From Verrucomicrobiota bacterium (GTDB lineage: Bacteria > Verrucomicrobiota > Verrucomicrobiia > Chthoniobacterales > UBA10450): a DNA stretch of 6,385 nucleotides. The stretch spans positions 1-6,385 of the forward strand of contig QHOM01000006.1 in NCBI GenBank assembly GCA_003218785.1, written 5' to 3'. The translations under genes were made by a program, and so were the position numbers. Of this stretch, positions 1 to 5,155 are shown in pieces. The notes beneath the pieces were generated by a model that had not been told where the DNA came from, made no database searches, and saw only the letters and a list, made by a program, of their open reading frames with translations. Each line of letters starts with the position of its first letter. Position 1 is the first letter of the stretch.

Positions 1-566
1 CGCTAATCTACATGCTGGTCGGCCCGGCCTATCGCCTCTCGCTCATGGGCGCGTTCACCGCGCCACTGGTCGTTTTGATTCAAGGATTCGCTCTAATTGC
101 GCCAATCGACGTCCGGCATCCGGTGAAGGTGTCGGCAAATCCATGGCTGGAGTTTCACGCTTCCATCTCGATCGTGGCCTACGGTGCGTTCGCGCTCGCC
201 TGCATCGCCGGCGTCATGTATCTCGTGCAGGAGCGCCAGCTCAAGACGCATCAACTGCATTCCATTTTTTATCATCTCCCGCCGCTCACCGATCTTTTTG
301 CGGCTATCACGCGGCTGCTTTGGTTGGGCTTTGCCCTTTACACGCTTGGGATTGTGAGCGGGTTTTTTACCGGGCGACCATTGCCGCACGTGCAAGTGGT
401 GGCCGCTATTGGGGTTTGGCTGCTTTACGCTGCGATTTTGCAAGGCCGCCATCTTCGCCGCCTTGCGCCGAGACGCGTAGCCGCGCTTTGCGTTATTGGA
501 TTTAGCGCGGCATTAACGCTCCTCTGGGGAATTACTTTCTCGGCCCAAACCCATCCGTTGCCATGA
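1..566 (+). CDS. ccsA: CcsA/HemX-family cytochrome c assembly membrane protein, 3' part
   Basis: The reading frame is open to the left edge (codons cta-atc-tac precede the first ATG at 12), so the true start lies outside the window. The visible ~187 residues are very hydrophobic, with about five membrane segments (numbered from the ATG at 12: ~8-30, 50-72, 97-119, 127-145, 156-177). The His in E-F-H-A-S (residue 49) and the following V-A-Y-G resemble the haem-ligand helix of the CcsA/HemX/YpjD family. A second His (residue 126) lies between the third and fourth segments, where the tryptophan-rich W-x-W-D haem motif of true CcsA would be; that motif is absent here. Family members handle or export haem for cytochrome c maturation, or support HemA (HemX). 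Its stop overlaps the hemA start (ATGA), so the two are probably translationally coupled. HemX-like is as good a name as CcsA. Confidence 0.8.
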   Translation, partial: LIYMLVGPAYRLSLMGAFTAPLVVLIQGFALIAPIDVRHPVKVSANPWLEFHASISIVAYGAFALACIAGVMYLVQERQLKTHQLHSIFYHLPPLTDLFAAITRLLWLGFALYTLGIVSGFFTGRPLPHVQVVAAIGVWLLYAAILQGRHLRRLAPRRVAALCVIGFSAALTLLWGITFSAQTHPLP

Positions 567-1633
567 ATCTTTTCTGTGTCGGCTTGAGCCATCACACCGC
601 AAACGTGGAGACGCGCGAGCGCTTCGCCGGCCACGCTGAGACCGATCGCATTCTGCGGGGAGCTGGTTGCGCGGAAGCGCTCGTGCTCACGACTTGTAAT
701 CGGGTCGAAGTTTACGGCGCGTCGGAAAAACGCGTTTCGACAGACGAGATCGCGCGTTGCCTTGCACGCAACATCGTCGATCAACCGCACGAATACGCGC
801 TGCCATTTTACCGTTACGAGGACGCCCGGTGCGTACAGCATCTTTTTCGGGTTGCTTCAGGTCTCGATTCGATGGTGGTTGGCGAGACTGAAATTCTCGG
901 CCAAGCGAAAAAAGCGTACGAATCGGCGCGAACTTCAGGTGCGGCCGGGCCGTATCTTCACCGCCTGTTCCAGCGTGCCTTTCGGGTTGCGAAGCAGGTT
1001 CGCACGCACACTGAAATTACGCGCGGCTCGGTATCGGTGGGCTCCGTGGCGGTTGACCTTGCCCAGAAAATTTTTGGCAAGCTCAGCGTTTGCAAAGTCC
1101 TTGTGCTCGGTGCTGGTGAAACAAGCGAGCGTACTGCCCGGGCGCTTGTTTCTCGCGGGGCGTGCGACCTTAGGGTGAGCAATCGATCGACCGATCGTGC
1201 TCACGAACTGGCACGACTGGTCGGCGGCCGTGCAATTCCGTTCGATGAATGGCCGGAGCAGTGTTGTGAGATTGACATCTTGATTACATCCACATCGTCT
1301 GAAGCGCCATTGCTAACGCCCGAGAATCTGGCACCCACGCTCCGGGATCGCATCGACCGCCCGCTTTTTATTATTGATATTGCCGTGCCACGCGATGTCG
1401 ATCCCAGCGTAAACAAATTGGAAGGCGTTTACCTTTACGACATTGATTCGTTGCAATCGGTCGCCGAACAATCGCTTGCGTTAAGGCGCCAGCAAATCGC
1501 CGCTGCCGAGGCAATCATTGCCGAACATGTCGCGGATTTTGTCGATTCGATTTCGCGTGGTTTGAATCGGGTCTCCCGAATTACCGAACATCCTTCTGCC
1601 TCTGGTAATTGTCTGCGCTCTTCGGAATTGTAG
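563..1633 (+). CDS. hemA: Glutamyl-tRNA reductase, short C-terminus
   Basis: Reduces glutamyl-tRNA(Glu) with NADPH to glutamate-1-semialdehyde, the first committed step of C5-pathway tetrapyrrole synthesis, in the cytosol. The 356 residues show an N-terminal catalytic domain with the nucleophile in V-L-T-T-C-N-R (Cys45), His93 in H-L-F-R-V-A-S-G-L-D-S-M, and G-E-T-E-I-L-G-Q at 107-114. The NADPH-binding Rossmann motif is at 178-188 (V-L-V-L-G-A-G-E-T-S), followed by I-D-I-A-V-P-R-D-V-D at 271-280. The C-terminal helical dimerisation domain begins at ~305 but ends early: family members usually have 410-450 residues, and the tail after ~332 is not recognisable. The start ATG overlaps the upstream TGA and has no clear ribosome binding site, which suggests coupling. 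The stop TAG (1631-1633) is part of the REP of the inserted element. The enzyme core is intact, so it is likely functional. Confidence 0.93.
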   Translation: MNLFCVGLSHHTANVETRERFAGHAETDRILRGAGCAEALVLTTCNRVEVYGASEKRVSTDEIARCLARNIVDQPHEYALPFYRYEDARCVQHLFRVASGLDSMVVGETEILGQAKKAYESARTSGAAGPYLHRLFQRAFRVAKQVRTHTEITRGSVSVGSVAVDLAQKIFGKLSVCKVLVLGAGETSERTARALVSRGACDLRVSNRSTDRAHELARLVGGRAIPFDEWPEQCCEIDILITSTSSEAPLLTPENLAPTLRDRIDRPLFIIDIAVPRDVDPSVNKLEGVYLYDIDSLQSVAEQSLALRRQQIAAAEAIIAEHVADFVDSISRGLNRVSRITEHPSASGNCLRSSEL

Positions 1634-1654
1634 CGGCGGTCTATGACCGCCGAA
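1629..1654 (+). repeat. Left REP, GTAG head plus 8-bp hairpin
   Basis: GTAG lies at 1630-1633, followed by CGGCGGTC (1634-1641), loop TAT and GACCGCCG (1645-1652), a perfect 8-bp stem. The TAG of the head is the hemA stop codon. The ATG at 1643-1645, at the loop/stem boundary, is the likely ancestral start of the RAYT. The reverse complement of the whole 26 bases occurs at 2124-2149. Confidence 0.9.
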
Positions 1655-2118
1655 ACTCGAAAGCAGCGCCTGCGTCGCCTCGAGTTCCTGTTCGTATGCT
1701 AGCCCATCTACTTCGTCGTCGCCTGCACAAAAGATCGGCGAAAATTTCTTGCGACGGCGGCAGTCAACAAAACTTTTCTGCGCTTTGGGCAAGAAGGCCC
1801 TGCGATGGAGGATGGATCGGCGCGTATGTGACTATGCCAGATCAATTGCACCTATTCGTCACAACTGATGATGAAAAAATCACACTTGCAGCTCGGACGA
1901 AATCTTTGAAGAATACGATTTCGAAGGTTCTGCGTTCGACTGGAGTTGCCCTGCTATTGGTAGAAGACATTTTTAAACCACTTGCTCCGGAGTGATCGGT
2001 CATCGCACAAAAGTGGAACGACGTTCGTGACAACCCGGTGCGGGCTGGACTCGTAAGAAAAGCTGAGGACTGGCCGTTTGTGGGCGAGATCTTTGCGTTG
2101 GAATATCGCTTCGGGTAA
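1643..2118 (+). pseudogene. Degenerate RAYT (REP-associated HUH transposase, Transposase_17-like)
   Basis: No single frame encodes the protein, but its parts are found in order. Starting at ATG 1643: M-T-A-E-T-R-K-Q-R-L-R-R-L-E-F-L-F-V-C, then TAG (1700-1702), then P-I-Y-F-V-V-A-C-T-K-D-R-R-K-F in the same frame. Around 1800-1815 the sense shifts to another frame with G-A-Y-V-T-M-P-D-Q-L-H-L-F-V (1822-1860). This is the HUH block, normally M-P-D-H-x-H, here with Gln (CAA, 1843-1845) for the first His. Near 1945-1955 it shifts again to P-C-Y-W, a TAG (CAG in the ancestor?), then K-T-F-L-N-H-L-L-R-S-D. Near 2000 it shifts back to A-Q-K-W-N-D-V-R-D-N-P-V-R-A-G-L-V, the typical RAYT C-terminus, ending TAA TAA at 2116-2121. 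A Tyr often found after K-W-x is Asp here. Intact members of the family process REP single-strand DNA. This copy is clearly dead. Confidence 0.85.
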
Positions 2119-2123
2119 TAAGG

Positions 2124-2149
2124 TTCGGCGGTCATAGACCGCCGCTACA
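2124..2149 (-). repeat. Right REP, inverted copy
   Basis: Exact reverse complement of 1629-1654. The stem is CGGCGGTC (2126-2133) / GACCGCCG (2137-2144) with a 3-base loop, and the GTAG head reads on the minus strand (2145-2148). It starts six bases after the first of the two TAA codons that close the RAYT remnant and ends 13 bases before the hemC GTG. It therefore occupies the place where upstream operon sequence and part of the hemC leader used to be. The hairpin could attenuate or stabilise the hemA-hemC transcript, but the sequence does not show which. Confidence 0.9.
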
Positions 2150-2162
2150 GAAAGCTCCAATT

Positions 2163-3098
2163 GTGAAAACCTCGCAGATTGTGCTTGGGACGCGCGGCAG
2201 CGAGCTTGCTCGGGCGCAGGCGCATTTGGTTGAGAAAGCAGTTCAATCAGCCTGGCCGGCACTGAAGATCGACATAAAAATCATCGCGACCAAAGGGGAT
2301 GAGCCGCGCATGCAGGTTCGAGACTTCCGCCAGGGACGGAAAGGATTATTCACCGCGGAAATTGAGCGGGCGCTCCGCGCCGGAGATGTCGATGTTGCGG
2401 TACATAGCGCGAAGGATTTGCCAAGCGAAAAGAACCCGGGCGCGGAGATTGCAGTGGTGTTTCCGCGCGCTCGAATAGATGACGTTCTAGTGTCAAAACA
2501 CTCGGGCGGCTTGGCTGGCCTTCCGGATGGTGCGACGATCGCGACCGGCAGTGTGCGTAGGAAACACCAGCTGCTCTGGAAATGTGCGGATCTCAAGATT
2601 GTCGCTCTTCGCGGCAACGTGCCGACGCGTTTGCGCAAGCTCGCGGAGAACGAGTGGGATGCGATTGTACTTGCGGGTGCAGGGCTCGAGCGGCTCGGCC
2701 TGTCGCTAGCCCAGAACGAAATCAACTTTGAAGACTCGCAATTCTTTCTTGAGGTCCTTCCGAGCGAAATATTTTTACCCGCAGGCGGGCAGGGGATCGT
2801 AGCTCTGCAAATTCGTGTTGGCGACGAAAGGGCAAAGGCGATCATCGATCCCGTGAATGATCGCGAGACGTTGCTTTGTTTGCGCGCGGAGCGAGAATTT
2901 CTGCGTTTGTTGCACGGTGATTGCAATTCGCCGGTGGGCGTCTTGGCGAAGATCGACAATGGCAAGATGAAATTGCGTGCGCAAGTTTTCGATCAAGGCT
3001 TGGTGGCGCCGCGTGAGAGCAAAGTGGAAGGCGGGTGCGCCGAGGGCGAGCGTCTCGCCGTACAATTACTAAGGCAGATCAATGGAGAGCAGGAGTAA
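2163..3098 (+). CDS. hemC: Porphobilinogen deaminase (hydroxymethylbilane synthase)
   Basis: Joins four porphobilinogen units into hydroxymethylbilane, in the cytosol. The 311 residues match the family's usual length. It begins V-L-G-T-R-G-S-E-L-A and has the catalytic Asp in A-V-H-S-A-K-D-L-P (Asp85), the substrate-binding region A-T-G-S-V-R-R (~125), and G-G-Q-G-I-V-A-L at ~218. The dipyrromethane cofactor attachment Cys is in L-H-G-D-C-N-S-P-V-G-V (Cys254). The start is the GTG at 2163, chosen because the fold starts four codons later and no ATG precedes it in frame. Only a weak GAAAG lies upstream, because the RAYT element ends 13 bases before the start. Its last 17 bases overlap the cobA-hemD start, which implies coupled translation. 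Expression of hemC from the upstream operon promoter must now pass through the inserted element. Confidence 0.95.
   Translation: MKTSQIVLGTRGSELARAQAHLVEKAVQSAWPALKIDIKIIATKGDEPRMQVRDFRQGRKGLFTAEIERALRAGDVDVAVHSAKDLPSEKNPGAEIAVVFPRARIDDVLVSKHSGGLAGLPDGATIATGSVRRKHQLLWKCADLKIVALRGNVPTRLRKLAENEWDAIVLAGAGLERLGLSLAQNEINFEDSQFFLEVLPSEIFLPAGGQGIVALQIRVGDERAKAIIDPVNDRETLLCLRAEREFLRLLHGDCNSPVGVLAKIDNGKMKLRAQVFDQGLVAPRESKVEGGCAEGERLAVQLLRQINGEQE
3071..3074 (+). promoter_or_regulatory. Probable ribosome binding site of cobA-hemD
   Basis: AAGG lies seven bases before the ATG at 3082, inside the end of hemC. It supports this start over later in-frame codons and fits translational coupling across the 17-base overlap. 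Confidence 0.45.
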
Positions 3099-4641
3099 GA
3101 GCGAGAGCACTAACGAGAACGGAAAGGTTTATCTCGTTGGAGCAGGGCCGGGAGATCTCGGTCTGGTCACGTTGCGGGCAAAGGAATGCATCGAACGTGC
3201 AGATGCGATCGTTTACGATCATCTGGCAAATCCGGAGATCCTTAGTTGGGCGCGCGATGATGCGGAGATTATTTACGCCGGCAAAGAGGCGGGCCAACAC
3301 TCGTTAAGCCAGCAAGAGATTAACGCGCTGCTGATTGAGAAAGCGCGCGCAGGAAAGGATGTCGTCCGGTTGAAGGGCGGGGATCCGTTTGTGTTTGGTC
3401 GAGGCGCAGAAGAAGCGCGAGCAATCGTTGATGCGGGAATTGAATTTGAAATTGTGTCAGGAATCACCTCGGCGATCGCCGGCCCGGCCTACGCCGGAAT
3501 TCCCATGACGCATCGTGCCGAAAATTCGCACATCACATTTTTTACCGGGCACGAAGATCCAGCGAAGACCGAAAGTGCGATTGACTACGCTGCGCTGGCA
3601 AAACTTGGCGGCACCCAAGTGATGTTGATGGGCATGAAACGTCTCGGTTCGATTGCGCGCGAAATGCTTGAGCAAGGTGTGAGAAATGATTTGCCCGTGG
3701 CGCTCGTGCGCTGGGCCACAACCGGGCGGCAGGAAACGCTCACCGGAACCCTTCAGAACATCGCGCAACGAGCTGTCGCGAGCGGCTTTGAAGCACCGGC
3801 GGTAGCCGTATTTGGAGAAGTTGTCGCTTTGCGTGAAACCCTGAATTGGTATGAGAACCGGCCGCTCTCGGGGAAGCGGATTGTGGTTACGCGAACACGA
3901 AAACAAGCGAGCGCGTTAAGCAACAAGTTACGCGCGCTCGGTGCTCACGTGGTCGAATTGCCGACGATCCGAATCGAGCCGCCTGGCGATTTACGCGGCT
4001 TCGCCGAACTAGTGCAGGATGCGCATGTTTACGATTGGATCGTTTTCACGAGCGCAAATGGCGTCGAAGCATTTTTCGACGTCTTCTTCAAACTGTACGA
4101 CGACGCTCGTGAGATCGGCGGTGCGCGGATCGCAGCCATCGGCCCGGCTACGGCGCAACGGGTGAAAGACTTTCATCTGCACGTCGATCTTCAGCCGGAG
4201 GAGTTCGTAGCGGAAGCGGTTGTAAAGGAGTTTCAGAAACAGGGTGGCATTGAGAATTTGCGGATTCTACTGGTGCGCGGGGAAAAGGCGCGGGACGTGC
4301 TTCCAAAAGAGCTCTCGGGTTTGGGAGCAATTGTGGACGAAGCTTTCGCTTATCGCACCGTGCCGGAAACGCGCGATCCCACCGGTGCGCGCCGGCAGCT
4401 GACGAAGGAAGGGGCCGATTTGATCACATTTACCAGCTCTTCGACGGTGGAAAATTTTCTCGCGCTTGGATTGCCGTGGCCGAAGGGAATGCAAGTCGCG
4501 AGCATCGGGCCGATCACGTCAAAAACTGCGCGGGATCACGGTTTGAACATCGACGTTGAAGCGCGCCGGCACGACATCGACGGTTTGGTGGAGGCAATCG
4601 GCGACTTTTTCGCAGCAGGAAACGCCAGGAAACAGAGTTAG
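3082..4641 (+). CDS. cobA-hemD: Uroporphyrinogen-III C-methyltransferase / uroporphyrinogen-III synthase fusion
   Basis: A 519-residue bifunctional enzyme. The N-terminal half (~15-258) is a SUMT (CobA/CysG-A type): it carries V-G-A-G-P-G-D (19-25), V-R-L-K-G-G-D-P-F-V-F-G-R-G starting at 95, and G-I-P-M-T-H-R (139-145). It methylates uroporphyrinogen III at C2 and C7 with SAM to give precorrin-2, the entry to sirohaem and cobalamin. The C-terminal half (~262-510) is HemD: it opens with L-S-G-K-R-I-V-V-T-R and has F-T-S-A-N-G-V, F-T-S-S-S-T-V-E-N-F and S-I-G-P-I-T-S-K-T-A-R. It closes hydroxymethylbilane, the HemC product, with inversion of ring D. The join is a short linker near 257-263 (W-Y-E-N-R-P). 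CobA-HemD fusions are known in several phyla. Fusion and overlap with hemC suggest the unstable intermediate is passed on locally. Both halves look complete. Confidence 0.95.
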   Translation: MESRSKSESTNENGKVYLVGAGPGDLGLVTLRAKECIERADAIVYDHLANPEILSWARDDAEIIYAGKEAGQHSLSQQEINALLIEKARAGKDVVRLKGGDPFVFGRGAEEARAIVDAGIEFEIVSGITSAIAGPAYAGIPMTHRAENSHITFFTGHEDPAKTESAIDYAALAKLGGTQVMLMGMKRLGSIAREMLEQGVRNDLPVALVRWATTGRQETLTGTLQNIAQRAVASGFEAPAVAVFGEVVALRETLNWYENRPLSGKRIVVTRTRKQASALSNKLRALGAHVVELPTIRIEPPGDLRGFAELVQDAHVYDWIVFTSANGVEAFFDVFFKLYDDAREIGGARIAAIGPATAQRVKDFHLHVDLQPEEFVAEAVVKEFQKQGGIENLRILLVRGEKARDVLPKELSGLGAIVDEAFAYRTVPETRDPTGARRQLTKEGADLITFTSSSTVENFLALGLPWPKGMQVASIGPITSKTARDHGLNIDVEARRHDIDGLVEAIGDFFAAGNARKQS

Positions 4642-4648
4642 GACTGGC

Positions 4649-4683
4649 CAATTCCGCAATCGGCAATCCGAAATCGAAAATTG
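4649..4683. repeat. Imperfect inverted repeat in the convergent gap
   Basis: The 42-base gap between the convergent cobA-hemD and rpsU stops holds CAATT (4649-4653) paired with AATTG (4679-4683). Between them is a small TCGG-CAAT-CCGA hairpin (4660-4671). CAAT-C and AAAT-C units recur, giving a low-complexity look. It could act as a weak two-way terminator, but there is no strong GC stem with a T run on either strand. Confidence 0.3.
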
Positions 4684-4881
4684 TCAGGAGGGATTGAAGC
4701 GGAATTTAGTGCGGACGCGCTTGGCGTTGGCTTTTGCTTTGCGGCGGTGTTTTTGCGAAGGCGTCTCGAAGGCGCGCAAACGGCGGACCTCCTCGAGAAT
4801 GCCTTCGGCATCAAGCTTGTTTTTCAGCCGCTTTAGCGCGCGATCGACGGGTTCACCTTTGCGAACGATCACTTCTGGCAT
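4684..4881 (-). CDS. rpsU: 30S ribosomal protein bS21
   Basis: A 65-residue, strongly basic protein beginning M-P-E-V-I-V-R-K-G-E-P-V-D-R-A-L-K-R-L-K, with E-T-P-S-Q-K-H-R-R-K-A-K-A in the second half. This is the typical bS21 pattern and length. bS21 sits on the small subunit near the 3' end of 16S rRNA and helps mRNA binding during initiation. The ATG at 4881 is preceded by a good Shine-Dalgarno GGAG nine bases upstream, the clearest one in the window. It lies downstream of secDF on the same strand, but the 270-base spacer full of palindromes makes an independent promoter likely. It converges on the haem operon. Confidence 0.95.
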   Translation of the reverse strand: MPEVIVRKGEPVDRALKRLKNKLDAEGILEEVRRLRAFETPSQKHRRKAKANAKRVRTKFRFNPS

Positions 4882-4890
4882 TGATAATCA

Positions 4891-4894
4891 CTCC
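4891..4894 (-). promoter_or_regulatory. rpsU Shine-Dalgarno
   Basis: GGAG on the minus strand, nine bases before the rpsU ATG. It fixes the start and contrasts with the weak or absent sites of the haem genes. Confidence 0.7.
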
Positions 4895-4918
4895 GAGGTT
4901 TAAAAAATAGACTTAACC

Positions 4919-4954
4919 GGCGAGTCGGAGCCTACTCGGGCGAGGCGACCTCGT
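4919..4954. repeat. Palindromic GTAG-containing block upstream of rpsU
   Basis: Contains a perfect hairpin CGAGG-CGA-CCTCG (4941-4953, extendable by a G-T pair), preceded by CTAC (4932-4935), which is GTAG on the minus strand. On the far side lies GGCGAGTCGGAGCC (4919-4932), which can pair its GGC/GCC ends. It looks like another short dispersed palindrome, but its boundaries are unsure. It overlaps the proposed promoter. Confidence 0.4.
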
Positions 4955-4957
4955 CAA
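4929..4957 (-). promoter_or_regulatory. Possible rpsU promoter (sigma70-like)
   Basis: On the minus strand TTGACG (4952-4957) is followed after 17 bases by TAGGCT (4929-4934): a good -35 with a weak -10. Transcription would begin about 40 bases before the rpsU ATG. An A/T-rich TATTTTTTAAA at ~4899-4909 is another candidate -10 without a good -35. The call is by eye only. Confidence 0.3.
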
Positions 4958-4992
4958 ATCTCACCCGAAAACGCCGCCTCGGCCGTTTAATT

Positions 4993-5056
4993 TGTAGCCA
5001 CGGCTCTGTGAGCCGCTAATTGGTGAGCTGTTACCCGGTCTCAGGCAGTGGCTACA
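4993..5056. repeat. REPIN-like pair of inverted REPs
   Basis: The left half is TGTAGCCAC (4993-5001) running into the perfect hairpin CGGCTC-TGT-GAGCCG (5001-5015). The right half carries the exact inverted head GTGGCTACA (5048-5056) next to a degenerate palindrome (CGGTCTCAGGCAG). Two REPs facing each other about 30 bases apart form a REPIN/BIME-like unit of 64 bases. The sequence differs from the REPs around the hemA-hemC RAYT, so it would belong to another RAYT family. Confidence 0.7.
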
Positions 5057-5131
5057 GCAGAATGCTGGCCTTTAAGCGCGCTTAGCGGACAATTCTTGTG
5101 ATCGTTCTTTCGACCTAGCGCAGGAAAGAAG

Positions 5132-5155
5132 GACGGCTTTGCAATCCGTCTCTAC
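5132..5155 (-). repeat. Single REP at the 3' end of secDF
   Basis: On the minus strand GTAG (5152-5155) is followed, after AGA whose last A is not counted in the stem below, by GACGG...CCGTC (5146-5150 paired with 5132-5136) around a nine-base interior with two further T-A pairs. The TAG of the head is the secDF stop codon. It is a third REP sequence type, placed where a terminator hairpin would be. It lacks a T run. Confidence 0.65.

Larger units (their letters stand above)
1629..2149 (+). mobile_element. RAYT/REP element: decayed transposase between two inverted REPs
   Basis: A 521-base unit bounded by a perfect 26-base inverted repeat (1629-1654 and 2124-2149). Each arm carries the GTAG tetranucleotide followed by a hairpin, the hallmark of REPs mobilised by RAYTs (TnpA_REP, IS200/IS605-related HUH/Y1 transposases). 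The interior is a degenerate RAYT gene. The unit fills almost the whole hemA-hemC gap, leaving 13 bases before the hemC start. No target duplication is visible, as expected for this single-strand transposition family. With its transposase broken, the copy is presumably immobile unless helped by another RAYT in the genome. Confidence 0.85.
4882..5151. other. Gene-free secDF-rpsU spacer rich in palindromes
   Basis: No convincing coding frame in 270 bases. Besides the palindromic repeats and possible promoter listed separately, it holds a perfect 12-base palindrome TAAGCGCGCTTA (5073-5084), which has no loop and so resembles a protein-binding site more than a hairpin. The stretch 5085-5131 shows nothing I recognise. 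Confidence 0.6.

Noticed and set aside
1568..1633. Frameshift at the hemA end hiding the missing C-terminal domain
   Set aside because: The other two frames give nothing like the HemA dimerisation helices; one stops soon after, and there is no room before the element.
1609..1995. 128-residue open frame with M-P-D-Q-L-H-L-F-V, could be called a hypothetical gene
   Set aside because: Its first half is the wrong frame of the RAYT and starts inside hemA; only the middle part carries family signal. Treated as part of the pseudogene.
2124..2149. Rho-independent terminator after the RAYT
   Set aside because: The stem is strong but no T run follows; identity to the left arm shows it is a REP.
2243..2965. 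240-residue minus-strand frame
   Set aside because: Lies wholly opposite hemC, with Ser/Arg-rich sequence and no motif; an antisense shadow of a conserved gene.
4556..4903. 115-residue plus-strand frame over the cobA-hemD end and rpsU
   Set aside because: Overlaps two well-supported genes on either strand and reads through the low-complexity gap; no family resemblance.
4882..5151. Small RNA, tRNA, riboswitch or CRISPR array in the spacer
   Set aside because: No cloverleaf or known riboswitch core, and repeats are inverted and unlike each other rather than evenly spaced direct repeats.
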